64,000 nt of DNA from Kaistella carnis. Lineage in GTDB: Bacteria; Bacteroidota; Bacteroidia; Flavobacteriales; Weeksellaceae. Under the pieces are notes generated by a model. The model saw only the letters and a program-made list of their open reading frames with translations, searched no databases and was not told where the DNA came from. The stretch spans positions 186,001 through 250,000 of the forward strand of contig NZ_CP034159.1 of NCBI RefSeq assembly GCF_003860585.1, given 5' to 3'. Numbering within the stretch: the first letter of the stretch is position 1; every line of letters begins with the position of its first letter. The translations under genes were made by a program, and so were the position numbers. Positions 25,606 to 34,342 of the stretch are shown here, in pieces.

Positions 25606-25620
25606 GATACAATTTGTATC
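25606..25620. promoter_or_regulatory. Palindromic operator between dinB and the S24 repressor
   Basis: GATACAATTTGTATC is a perfect seven-base inverted repeat around one T, directly downstream of the repressor's TATATTTG box (25596-25603) and one base before its ATG. A further half site TTGTATC lies at 25581-25587, exactly 33 bp (about three helical turns) before the right arm and upstream of dinB's -7 box. The placement fits binding by the adjacent repressor to control both directions. Confidence 0.6.
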
Positions 25621-25621
25621 A

Positions 25622-26398
25622 ATGTCAATATTTTCAGATAACATCAGGTTTCTACGGAACAAAAAAAACTTATCCCAACAGAGCTTTGCAGAAAGTCTTG
25701 GGATGAGCAGGGTACGCTATTCAAAATACGAAGATGGCCGTTCTGAGCCGCCCTATGAAATATTAATAAGGATCTCTAAATTTTTTCAGGTCAGTATTGA
25801 TTTACTCCTGACTTTAGACATTAGAAAATATCCTATAGATGATATGGTCAACCTGCCAGATAATAATAAAGTCTTGCCCGTAGTGGTAGATTCAGAGGGG
25901 AATAATTATATTGAAATCGTTCCTCAAAAAGCTACAATGGGATATCTGAATGGCTACAGCGATCCCGAATATATTGAGAGTCTCCCCCGTATTTATCTCC
26001 CTTTTTTGGGTCACGGAAAGTTTAGAGGATTTATGGCTGATGGTGATTCTATGCCTCCATTTATTAACGGAACCTGTGTGGTAGGAGAGTATGTGGAAAG
26101 TTTGAAAGATCTAAAACCGGGTAAAGAATATATATTTGTGACTGCCGAAGGAACCACTTTTAAAACCTATGTTAAAAGTAAAAAGAACAGTTTAACGGTA
26201 GCTGCAGATAATTCATTTTATGATCCTTATGACATTCAGTTATCAGATATTTTGCAGGTATGGACTTATACCATTGGTATTTTACCAAAAGATTATAAAC
26301 CTTATCTGCCCGATTATGCCCATTTAAAAGATATGATAGGTGATCTGAAAAAAACAGTTCAAGATCTGGAAGGCAAGATTTCAAGATTTCCATCTTAG
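25622..26398 (+). CDS. XRE-family repressor with S24 (LexA/UmuD-like) domain
   Basis: Transcription regulator of 258 residues. An XRE helix-turn-helix covers residues 5-62 (NLSQQSFAESLGMSRVRYSKYE) and the S24 domain follows, with the catalytic Ser143 in DGDSMPPF and Lys181 in TTFKTYVK, 38 residues apart as in LexA. Where LexA-type proteins have an Ala-Gly cleavage pair, this one has Met106-Gly107 (KATMGYLNGY), so self-cleavage is uncertain. A Leu-rich coiled tail ends it. The start is the ATG at 25622, not the TTG-type start at 25601 that lies in the promoter. It is divergent from dinB by 61 bp and likely represses both genes. Confidence 0.9.
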   Translation: MSIFSDNIRFLRNKKNLSQQSFAESLGMSRVRYSKYEDGRSEPPYEILIRISKFFQVSIDLLLTLDIRKYPIDDMVNLPDNNKVLPVVVDSEGNNYIEIVPQKATMGYLNGYSDPEYIESLPRIYLPFLGHGKFRGFMADGDSMPPFINGTCVVGEYVESLKDLKPGKEYIFVTAEGTTFKTYVKSKKNSLTVAADNSFYDPYDIQLSDILQVWTYTIGILPKDYKPYLPDYAHLKDMIGDLKKTVQDLEGKISRFPS

Positions 26399-26684
26399 GT
26401 TTAAACAAAAATTCTCCCCTGGAAAAGCAGAATATTATTTATATAATGAGTTTTGAAAGTGAAATTTTTTCTGTCATTTAAATGGAAAAAGATTCAATAC
26501 TTATATTATTTTTTATTCACACAGAGCAATAATCTTTTCTTTCTCCCTAATTTTATAATAGAAATTTTAGTGCCCGTCAAATTCGCAAAGAATATCATTT
26601 GTCACCATAATTTATTTTGATTAGTACAGGAAAAGCAGTAATATTGTTAAGCATCATTTTTACATTAAATTAAAATATAATTAT
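26399..26684. other. AT-rich gap before glgC
   Basis: 286 bp without an open reading frame. No clear promoter, terminator or repeat was found; several T-rich tracts are present. The glgC-like gene must be started from here, but no TTG/TAnnTTTG pair with good spacing was seen. Confidence 0.5.
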
Positions 26685-27953
26685 ATGAAACCCAGCGTCA
26701 TTTCAATTGTTCTTGGTGGAGGAAGAGGAACACGGCTATCTCCATTAACCAATACACGTTCTAAACCAGCGGTTCCCATTGCCGGGAAGTATCGGTTAGT
26801 TGATATTCCTATTTCTAATTGTCTTAATTCTGGATTTAATAGAATTCTGGTACTGACCCAGTTTAACTCTGCTTCTTTGAATTCCCACATCAAAAATTCC
26901 TTTCACTTTGATATTTTCAGCAAAGGTTTTGTCGATATTTTAGCCGCAGAACAAAATATAGAAAGTGATGAGTGGTATCAAGGGACCGCAGATGCAGTTC
27001 GTCAATCCATGAAGCATTTAGATAAATATGACTACGACTATATATTAATTCTTTCGGGTGATCAGCTCTATCAAATGGATTTTCGCGAAATGATCGATTT
27101 CCATTGCCGCAATGAAGCTGATATTACCATCGCCACAATTCCCGTAAATGCACAGGACGCCACTGGATTCGGTATTTTAAAATCTGATGAAGAAGGAAAT
27201 GTAACTTCATTTATTGAGAAACCTTCCGGCGAGCTTTTAAATGACTGGAAATCTGAAGTATCTGAAAAAAATAAAGCGGAAGGTAAAGAATATCTAGCCT
27301 CCATGGGGATTTATGTCTTCAATAAAAATGGATTGAAGAAAATGTTTGATGAAGATGCCGGTGATGATTTCGGAGGAGAATTAATTCCGAATGGTATTGG
27401 AAAATACAAAACCCTGAGTTTTCAATATGATGGTTACTGGACGGATATTGGAACAATTCAATCTTTCTTTGATGCCAACTTGGATCTAACAACAGATTTC
27501 CCCAAATTCAATCTGTTCAGTAAATGTCCCATTTATACCCGGGCCAGAATGCTTCCTCCTTCCAAAATTCTGGGTTCCTATGTGAGCAAAGCAATTTTTG
27601 GTGATGGTTGTATTGTCATGGCAGATAAAATAGAGAACTCAATTGTCGGAAACCGTAGCCGTGTTGACCGCGGAAGTACCATCATGAATTCTTATATGAT
27701 GGGGGCCGATTTTTATCAGGAAACCGATGAGATTGTATCCAATGATAAATCAGGGATTCCTAATTTGGGCGTCGGTAAATATTGTTATATCGAACGCGCC
27801 ATTTTAGATAAAAACTGTAGAATTGGTGACAACGTGAGAATTATTGGCGGTACTCATCTTCAAGATGGTGATTATGAAACCCATTCTATTAAAGATGGTA
27901 TTATTGTCGTGAAAAAGAATGCGGTGATTCAACCGGGTACGCAAATTTCCTGA
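26685..27953 (+). CDS. glgC: Glucose-1-phosphate adenylyltransferase (ADP-glucose pyrophosphorylase)
   Basis: Makes ADP-glucose from glucose-1-phosphate and ATP, the glycogen-precursor step. The 422-residue protein begins SIVLGGGRGTRLSPLTNTRSKPAVPIAGKYRLVDIPISNC, the full nucleotide and glucose-phosphate binding signature of GlgC, then SGDQLYQMDF, FIEKPSGE and YWTDIGTI. A left-handed beta-helix C-terminal domain (IGDNVRIIGGTHL) completes it. No glycogen synthase or branching enzyme is next to it, and the gene stands alone with a terminator, so glycogen storage is inferred from the enzyme family only. Confidence 0.93.
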   Translation: MKPSVISIVLGGGRGTRLSPLTNTRSKPAVPIAGKYRLVDIPISNCLNSGFNRILVLTQFNSASLNSHIKNSFHFDIFSKGFVDILAAEQNIESDEWYQGTADAVRQSMKHLDKYDYDYILILSGDQLYQMDFREMIDFHCRNEADITIATIPVNAQDATGFGILKSDEEGNVTSFIEKPSGELLNDWKSEVSEKNKAEGKEYLASMGIYVFNKNGLKKMFDEDAGDDFGGELIPNGIGKYKTLSFQYDGYWTDIGTIQSFFDANLDLTTDFPKFNLFSKCPIYTRARMLPPSKILGSYVSKAIFGDGCIVMADKIENSIVGNRSRVDRGSTIMNSYMMGADFYQETDEIVSNDKSGIPNLGVGKYCYIERAILDKNCRIGDNVRIIGGTHLQDGDYETHSIKDGIIVVKKNAVIQPGTQIS

Positions 27954-27975
27954 GGATCCCTTTGATTTTTAATAA

Positions 27976-28011
27976 TACAACACGGCATATTTTGATTTCC
28001 GTGTTTTTTTT
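27976..28011 (+). terminator. Terminator after glgC
   Basis: AACACGG (27979-27985) pairs with CCGTGTT (27999-28005) around a 13-base loop and a T run follows. Confidence 0.75.
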
Positions 28012-28038
28012 GGTCATGTTTTTATGTATTTTTGTCCC

Positions 28039-29076
28039 ATGCGTTGGTTAAAATTTGGATTTTTCATAGTTATTTTATTTGGGGCAGTTTATGCTGTTTC
28101 TATGTTTTTTGTCGCGGAAAATAAAAACTTCACGATCGAAAAAGAAATCGCTTATCCTGTAGATAAAGTATTTCCCCAGTTTACCAATCTCCAGAATTTT
28201 GCACGTTGGAATACCTTTTTTTCAGATAACAAAAATATGAAGGTAGAGTTTTTCTCACCTTATGAAGGAAAAGGAAGCTCTATGACTTTTCATGATATGA
28301 AAGATGAAGATGTTTTTGGAGATGTCTTTATTAGTTATGAAAACCCTTTAAAAACTTTAAAATACCAATTATTTGAAGGTAAGAAAAATACGCCCTATTT
28401 AATTGATTTAAAATTTATACCGAAAGGCGAAAGTACCAAAGTAATCTGGTACATTCAGACTCCAAAGCAACCTTTACTTAAAAGATCTCTGAATTTAGTT
28501 TCCGAAGATTTTTTTGTGGAAAGTGTAGATCAGAGTATGAAAAAACTCTATCAAATTTTAGGGAATAAAGTAGATAAAGAAACCCGGCGGGAAAATTTGA
28601 AATTTGACAGTCTGATAGTGGAAGAACAGGAAAGCCAGTTGCTGTTAGGTGTAAATGTGAGCGCCAAAAATGTGAAAGACGCACTTTTCAAAAGTATTGT
28701 GATGAATCATAATAAAGTATTGAACTTTGTAAAGATGGATCTTTCAAAAAAAGACGATGAGTATGGCGAACCTGTCCTAATTACAGATCCGGATAATTTT
28801 AAGGATAAAGAGGTTTCTTATTTTTATGGAATTCCAATTTCTAAAAAGGAAAGTGTTTCGGATAATAATTTCAGTTTTAGAACTTTAAATGCCTCTCAGA
28901 ATTACGTTATTTTTTATCAGGGAACGTATGCAAACCGTATAAAATCCATTCAGCAAATAATCAATCAAGCGAAAAAAGACAGTATGCGGATCGGTGATTT
29001 ACAGCAAACATTTTTAGAAGAACCAACAACCGATGGCAAAGTGGTTTTAAAATTATCCATCCCCGTTTTCAAGTAA
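28039..29076 (+). CDS. SRPBCC / polyketide-cyclase-like membrane-anchored protein
   Basis: Protein of 345 residues with an N-terminal membrane helix (WLKFGFFIVILFGAVYAVSMFF) and then a START-like SRPBCC fold (FTIEKEIAYPVDKVFPQFTNLQNFARWN), which binds hydrophobic ligands in relatives. The second half is less conserved. The ATG at 28039 is preferred over one at 28024, because a TATTTTTG box covers 28027-28034; transcription would begin at or just before the 28039 ATG, giving a leaderless message. It is a single gene between glgC and sucA. No reaction can be assigned. Confidence 0.8.
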   Translation: MRWLKFGFFIVILFGAVYAVSMFFVAENKNFTIEKEIAYPVDKVFPQFTNLQNFARWNTFFSDNKNMKVEFFSPYEGKGSSMTFHDMKDEDVFGDVFISYENPLKTLKYQLFEGKKNTPYLIDLKFIPKGESTKVIWYIQTPKQPLLKRSLNLVSEDFFVESVDQSMKKLYQILGNKVDKETRRENLKFDSLIVEEQESQLLLGVNVSAKNVKDALFKSIVMNHNKVLNFVKMDLSKKDDEYGEPVLITDPDNFKDKEVSYFYGIPISKKESVSDNNFSFRTLNASQNYVIFYQGTYANRIKSIQQIINQAKKDSMRIGDLQQTFLEEPTTDGKVVLKLSIPVFK

Positions 29077-29176
29077 TTACTTAACGGGCTCCTTTTATGT
29101 TTTTTTAGCTTTAATACTTCACTTATTTTTGTTAAATTTGTTCTTTAAATCAAAATCAACAGATAATTAGTAAATA

Positions 29177-31984
29177 ATGGATAAATTTTCATTCCTAAAT
29201 GCTGCGCACTCCCAGTTAATAGAAGACTTATACCAACAATATTTAAAATACCCAGACTCCCTTGAACCTTCCTGGAAAGCCTTTTTCCAGGGATTCGATT
29301 TTGCACTCGAAGGTTACGGTGACGATTTTGGGAGAAATAATGAAACCGAACCGGTTTCTGCGCCAGTTCAAATGGCAAATAAAGCTGCTGAAAGTGGCAA
29401 TATTCCTGATGACATTCAAAAGGAATTTAAAATTTTAAATTTAATTGAAGCTTACAGACATCGTGGTCATTTATTTACCAAGACCAATCCGGTGCGTGAG
29501 AGAAGACATTACGAACCAACTTTAGATATTGAAAACTTTGGATTAAGTAAAGATGACTTAAACAAAAAATTCAATTCTGCTGCCGAAACAGGTTTGCCGG
29601 GCGCTGCTACTTTACAGGAAATTTTGAATCACCTTAACAAGATTTATTGTGAGTCAATTGGTGTGGAGTATATGCATGTGAATAATGTTGCCGAAAGAAA
29701 ATTCATTCGTGAATGGTTGCAGGTCAATGAAAACCATCCCAAATTAAATGCCGCTGAGAAAACCGAAATTTTGGAGAAACTCAATCAGGCAGTGGCTTTT
29801 GAGAATTACCTGCATACCAAATTTGTAGGACAAAAAAGATTCTCTCTGGAAGGAGGTGAATCTTTAATTCCCGCTTTGGATCAACTCATCAGCCGTTCTT
29901 CTCAGTTGGGCGTCGATGAGGTGGTTTTAGGAATGGCTCACCGTGGAAGACTGAATGTACTAACCAATATTTTTGGTAAATCTTACAAGCAGATTTTCTC
30001 AGAATTCGAAGGAAAAGAATTTGAAGAAGACGTTTTCTCAGGGGATGTAAAATACCACTTGGGTTCGTCTAAAAAAATAAAAACAGAAAGTGGGGAAGAG
30101 GTTTCTATCAACCTGACACCAAATCCTTCTCACTTAGAAACTGTTGCAGCATTGGTTGAAGGAATTTGCCGTGCGAAAGTGGACAACAAATACAAAGATT
30201 TCAAAAAAGTTTTACCAATCGTTATTCATGGAGACGGTGCAATTGCCGGACAGGGAATTGTATATGAAGTTGCCCAAATGATGACTTTGGAAGGATATAG
30301 AACCGGTGGAACGGTACATATCGTTGTAAATAACCAGGTTTCATTTACTACGAATTTTTTAGATGCCAGATCTTCAAATTATTGTACAGACATTGCTAAA
30401 GTTACTGAATCACCCGTTATGCATGTAAATGCTGATGATGTTGAAGCAGTGGTTCATGCTATGAGATTTGCTGCTGATTTCCGTGCAAAATTTGGTAAAG
30501 ACGTTTACATTGATCTTTTAGGATATAGAAAATATGGTCACAATGAAGGTGATGAACCTCGTTTCACACAGCCTAATTTGTATAAATTAATTTCTAAACA
30601 TCCGAACCCAAGAGAGATTTATAAAGATCAGTTGATCAAAGAAGGAATATTGTCAAACGATGTTCTGAAAGAGATGGAAGTGAAGTTTAAAAATCTTTTG
30701 GATGACAATTACGATGCTTCCAAAGAAATTGAAAAAAACACCATGGATCTTTTCATGTCCGACGACTGGAAAGATTTACCTATCTCTTTAAAAGGAGAAA
30801 TTAAAATTCCGGTTGACACAAAATTTGATCTAAAAGCACTAAAGGAATTGGCAATCAGAATGTCAACTTTGCCAGTTGATAAGAAATTTATAAAAAAAGT
30901 AACCCGTCTTTTTGAGAACAGAATCAAAATGATTGAGGACAATACGATTGACTGGGCACTAAGTGAGTGGTTAGCGTATGCGACGTTGCTTACAGAAGGT
31001 CACAATGTGCGTATCTCTGGTGAAGATGTTGAAAGAGGAACATTCTCTCACCGTCATGCCGTTGTAAAAACCGAAGATACCGAAGAAGAATACATTCCGT
31101 TAAGACATATTACAGAAAACAGATTCGATATTTATAATTCCCATCTTTCCGAATATGGAGTGCTTGGTTTTGATTATGGATATGCGATGGCCTCCCCAAA
31201 TACTTTGACAATTTGGGAAGCACAATTTGGTGATTTTGTAAATGGAGCTCAAATCATTATTGACCAATATCTGGTTGCAGCAGAAGAAAAATGGAAAATT
31301 CAGGCCGGTTTGGTCATGCTTCTTCCACATGGTTTTGAAGGCCAGGGAGCAGAACATTCTTCCGCTCGTTTAGAAAGATTTTTGGGACTTTGTGCCAATG
31401 ATAATATGGTTGTGGCCAACGCTACAACACCTGCAAATTATTTCCACTTGTTGAGAAGACAAATGAAATGGAACTTCAGAAAACCTTTGGTGGTAATGTC
31501 TCCAAAATCATTGTTGCGTCATCCAAAAGTAATTTCTCCACTCGAAGATTTGGCAAACGGACAGTTCCAGCCAATTCTTGATGATGAAACGGCAAACGCG
31601 GACAAAATTGAAAAACTGGTATTGTGTTCAGGTAAAATTTATTACGAACTTTTAGCGAAGAAAGAAGAGCTGAACTGCGAAAATATCGCTTTGGTAAGGT
31701 TCGAGCAATTATATCCTTTACAGCAAGATAAGATTAAAGAAGTCCTGGAAAAGTACGGCAACAGAAAACAATTGCTTTGGGTGCAGGAAGAACCGGAGAA
31801 TATGGGAGCTTGGGGTTATATTCTAAGACATTTCCGAGATACAGGAATTGAGGTGATCGCACCGGTACCAAGTGGTTCACCAGCGCCGGGAAGTCATAAA
31901 ATGTTTGAAAGAAATCAGAATAACGTCATCAACAGAGTTTTTGACAGAAATGATGAGCCAGCGAAAAGACCCGTAACTGCATAA
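29177..31984 (+). CDS. sucA: 2-oxoglutarate dehydrogenase E1 component
   Basis: Thiamine-diphosphate-dependent E1 of the 2-oxoglutarate dehydrogenase complex, decarboxylating 2-oxoglutarate in the TCA cycle. The 935-residue protein opens FLNAAHSQLIEDLYQQYLKYPDSL (family N-terminal lipoyl-contact region), with RHRGHL, GMAHRGRLNVL and HGDGAIAGQGIVYE (thiamine pyrophosphate site), and YGHNEGDEPRFTQP. The late EPENMGAWGYI motif is also present. Size fits. It is followed by a small secreted-protein gene and then sucB, all on plus with short gaps. Confidence 0.98.
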   Translation: MDKFSFLNAAHSQLIEDLYQQYLKYPDSLEPSWKAFFQGFDFALEGYGDDFGRNNETEPVSAPVQMANKAAESGNIPDDIQKEFKILNLIEAYRHRGHLFTKTNPVRERRHYEPTLDIENFGLSKDDLNKKFNSAAETGLPGAATLQEILNHLNKIYCESIGVEYMHVNNVAERKFIREWLQVNENHPKLNAAEKTEILEKLNQAVAFENYLHTKFVGQKRFSLEGGESLIPALDQLISRSSQLGVDEVVLGMAHRGRLNVLTNIFGKSYKQIFSEFEGKEFEEDVFSGDVKYHLGSSKKIKTESGEEVSINLTPNPSHLETVAALVEGICRAKVDNKYKDFKKVLPIVIHGDGAIAGQGIVYEVAQMMTLEGYRTGGTVHIVVNNQVSFTTNFLDARSSNYCTDIAKVTESPVMHVNADDVEAVVHAMRFAADFRAKFGKDVYIDLLGYRKYGHNEGDEPRFTQPNLYKLISKHPNPREIYKDQLIKEGILSNDVLKEMEVKFKNLLDDNYDASKEIEKNTMDLFMSDDWKDLPISLKGEIKIPVDTKFDLKALKELAIRMSTLPVDKKFIKKVTRLFENRIKMIEDNTIDWALSEWLAYATLLTEGHNVRISGEDVERGTFSHRHAVVKTEDTEEEYIPLRHITENRFDIYNSHLSEYGVLGFDYGYAMASPNTLTIWEAQFGDFVNGAQIIIDQYLVAAEEKWKIQAGLVMLLPHGFEGQGAEHSSARLERFLGLCANDNMVVANATTPANYFHLLRRQMKWNFRKPLVVMSPKSLLRHPKVISPLEDLANGQFQPILDDETANADKIEKLVLCSGKIYYELLAKKEELNCENIALVRFEQLYPLQQDKIKEVLEKYGNRKQLLWVQEEPENMGAWGYILRHFRDTGIEVIAPVPSGSPAPGSHKMFERNQNNVINRVFDRNDEPAKRPVTA

Positions 31985-31992
31985 ATTTTAAA

Positions 31993-32559
31993 ATGAAAAA
32001 ACTGCTTTTATTTTTATGTATTTCTTTCTCTGTTCTCTCTTTCTCCCAGACGATTCAGTCGGATATAGAAGGTCAGTTTAGAGATTTTAATGCTTTAATT
32101 GCAGAGAAAAATTTTGATAAAGCTTTGGATCTTTATGTGAATGAAGATTTTCTGAAAATATTTCCGAAAGACCAGATGGTTCAATTGATGGATCAAATGT
32201 TCAATATGGAAGGTATTGACTTCAAAATTTATAAGCCGGAAGATATCGCTGTAAGCAAAGATGTTGTAAAAGAAGGTGATAAATCATATATCAAAATTAA
32301 TTACAGGCAGAGTTTAGATATAAAACTCAATATGCCAAATGTAACAAATGATCAGTTTTATGCCGCTCTTCAGGAAGAATTTGGAGCAGATCATGTAAAG
32401 TTTAATGACAGTACAAAGTTTTTTGAAGTGCGCATGGGAAAAGAAGCAATAGCCAGTTCTCATAACCTAAAAAACTGGAAATTTACCGTTATTGAAAAAA
32501 AACAGATTCCGATCCTTAGACAGTTTATACCAATACAGTTTTTAAAAGAATTAAAATAA
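31993..32559 (+). CDS. Secreted protein of unknown function between sucA and sucB
   Basis: A 188-residue protein with a clear signal peptide (MKKLLLFLCISFSVLSFSQ) and no lipobox. The mature part, with ALIAEKNFDKALDLY and FLKIFPKDQMVQLMDQMF, looks like a small alpha+beta domain of unknown type. I do not recognise a family with confidence. It begins eight bases after the sucA stop and ends 24 bases before sucB, so it is co-transcribed with a cytoplasmic enzyme complex although its product is exported. Confidence 0.85.
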   Translation: MKKLLLFLCISFSVLSFSQTIQSDIEGQFRDFNALIAEKNFDKALDLYVNEDFLKIFPKDQMVQLMDQMFNMEGIDFKIYKPEDIAVSKDVVKEGDKSYIKINYRQSLDIKLNMPNVTNDQFYAALQEEFGADHVKFNDSTKFFEVRMGKEAIASSHNLKNWKFTVIEKKQIPILRQFIPIQFLKELK

Positions 32560-32583
32560 TAAACAAAAATAAAAATATATCCG

Positions 32584-33822
32584 ATGTCAATATTAGAAAT
32601 GAAAGTCCCTTCACCGGGAGAATCCATCACAGAAGTTGAAATCGCGACGTGGTTAGTAAAAGACGGCGATTACGTAGAAAAAGATCAACCCATCGCAGAA
32701 GTAGATTCTGATAAAGCAACTTTGGAACTGCCCGCAGAAGAGAGCGGAATCATCACTTTGAAAGCAGAAGAAGGTGACGCCGTAGAAGTAGGTCAAGTCG
32801 TATGCTTGATCGACACCTCTGCTGCAAAACCTAGTGGTGATGCTGCACCAAAATCTGAAGAAAAAGCAGCAGAACCTGTAAAAGAAGCTCCGAAAGCAGA
32901 AGCTCCCAAAGCAGAACCTAAAGCAGCTGCAACTTATGCAACAGGAACTCCTTCGCCTGCAGCCAAGAAAATTTTAGACGAAAAAGGAATTGATGCTGCT
33001 CAAGTATCAGGTTCCGGAAAAGATGGAAGAATTACGAAACAGGATGCTGATGTAGCTTCTGTTCCGGCCATGGGGTCTGTGACTTCTACAAGTGGATCCA
33101 GAGCTTCCAGCACTACAAAACTTTCTGTACTTCGTAGAAAAGTAGCCGCCAGATTGGTGACAGTGAAAAACGAAACAGCGATGTTGACTACTTTTAATGA
33201 AGTGGATATGTCGGAAATTTTTAGACTTAGAAAACAATATAAAGAAGAATTTGCCCAAAAACATGGTGTAGGTTTAGGATTTATGTCATTCTTCACGAAA
33301 GCCGTGACCAGAGCATTACAAATGTATCCTGATGTTAACGCGTCAATTGATGGCGATTTCAAAGTTAATTATGATTTCTGCGATATTTCTATTGCCGTTT
33401 CAGGACCGAAAGGATTGATGGTTCCGGTATTGAGAAATGCAGAAACGATGTCTTTCCGTGGTATTGAGAGCAATATTAAATCGTTGGCAGAAAAAGTAAG
33501 AGACGGTAGAATTACCGTTGATGAAATGACTGGTGGTACATTTACTATAACTAATGGTGGTACTTTCGGATCAATGATGTCTACGCCAATTATCAACCCG
33601 CCACAATCTGCAATTTTAGGAATGCACAACATTCTTCAAAGACCAATGGCGATTGATGGACAAGTGGTCATTCGCCCAATGATGTATGTTGCGATGTCGT
33701 ATGATCACCGAATTATCGACGGTAAAGAGTCTGTAGGATTCCTTGTTGCAGTAAAAGAAGCAATCGACAATCCTGTTGAATTTTTAATGGATGGCGACGA
33801 AAGAAAAGCCTTAGAACTTTAA
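32584..33822 (+). CDS. sucB: Dihydrolipoyllysine succinyltransferase (2-oxoglutarate dehydrogenase E2)
   Basis: Core E2 that transfers the succinyl group to CoA. The 412-residue protein has one lipoyl domain with the modified Lys in [13 protein letters not shown] (near residue 43), an Ala/Lys/Pro-rich hinge ([18 protein letters not shown]), and a peripheral-subunit-binding domain ([19 protein letters not shown]). The catalytic domain ends with the active His in [14 protein letters not shown]. Length is normal. It follows sucA and the small secreted gene; the E3 lipoamide dehydrogenase is not in the window. Confidence 0.98.
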   Translation: MSILEMKVPSPGESITEVEIATWLVKDGDYVEKDQPIAEVDSDKATLELPAEESGIITLKAEEGDAVEVGQVVCLIDTSAAKPSGDAAPKSEEKAAEPVKEAPKAEAPKAEPKAAATYATGTPSPAAKKILDEKGIDAAQVSGSGKDGRITKQDADVASVPAMGSVTSTSGSRASSTTKLSVLRRKVAARLVTVKNETAMLTTFNEVDMSEIFRLRKQYKEEFAQKHGVGLGFMSFFTKAVTRALQMYPDVNASIDGDFKVNYDFCDISIAVSGPKGLMVPVLRNAETMSFRGIESNIKSLAEKVRDGRITVDEMTGGTFTITNGGTFGSMMSTPIINPPQSAILGMHNILQRPMAIDGQVVIRPMMYVAMSYDHRIIDGKESVGFLVAVKEAIDNPVEFLMDGDERKALEL

Positions 33823-33850
33823 TCAGAAGATTATTTTTTCTAAATTATAT

Positions 33851-33880
33851 AAAATCCCGTCTATAAAGGCGGGATTTTTG
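33851..33880 (+). terminator. Terminator after sucB
   Basis: AAAATCCCG pairs with CGGGATTTT and is followed by T-rich sequence, closing the sucA-sucB set. Confidence 0.85.
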
Positions 33881-33905
33881 TACTTACAGATTCAAAATTT
33901 TTTCC

Positions 33906-34292
33906 ATGTTTTCAACAACTACTTTCGATATCAAAGTCACGGTTATTCCCGAATATGATGTGAAAAACAGTTTCCCGTCAGCAAATCGCTTTGTGTTTCG
34001 GTACACCATTACCATTGAAAATCTGGGAAAAGATCCCATTCAGCTTTTGCGCAGAAAATGGCTCATCTATGATTTGGGTTTTGGATTTACAGAAGTTTCC
34101 GGAGACGGCGTAATAGGTTTAACACCTGAGATTTTACCGGGCGACAATTTTACTTACTTTTCAAATGTGATGTTACGCTCAGGGGTTGGAAATATGCAGG
34201 GGATTTATTACTGCGTGAATCAATCTACTAAAGAACAGCTGGAAATTGAAGTTCCGAAATTTAATTTGGTATCGCAGGTTTTAAATAATTAA
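33906..34292 (+). CDS. apaG: ApaG-like protein
   Basis: Protein of 128 residues of the ApaG (DUF525) family, a small beta-sandwich. The ApaG core shows DIKVTVIPEYD, RYTITIENLGKDPIQLLRRKWLIYD, EVSGDGVIGLTPEILPGDNF and the late GNMQGIYYCVN. In E. coli apaG is linked to cobalt resistance and Ap4A-related phenotypes, but its molecular action is unclear. It converges with the exonuclease gene; the 50-bp gap between them holds complementary stretches (GCACTTT/AAAGTGT) that may serve as a weak shared terminator. Confidence 0.9.
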   Translation: MFSTTTFDIKVTVIPEYDVKNSFPSANRFVFRYTITIENLGKDPIQLLRRKWLIYDLGFGFTEVSGDGVIGLTPEILPGDNFTYFSNVMLRSGVGNMQGIYYCVNQSTKEQLEIEVPKFNLVSQVLNN

Positions 34293-34342
34293 AGCACTTT
34301 TTCTTCAATTACTCACCGAAATTTTTCACGCGCTAAAGTGTT

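Noticed and set aside
25561-25621. A classic LexA SOS box in the dinB promoter
   Set aside because: No CTG-N10-CAG or GAAC-type box is present; the palindrome GATACAATTTGTATC points to the local S24 regulator instead.
29072-29083. AAGTAATTACTT palindrome at the end of the SRPBCC gene
   Set aside because: A 12-bp palindrome without loop or T run in AT-rich DNA; chance is a sufficient explanation.
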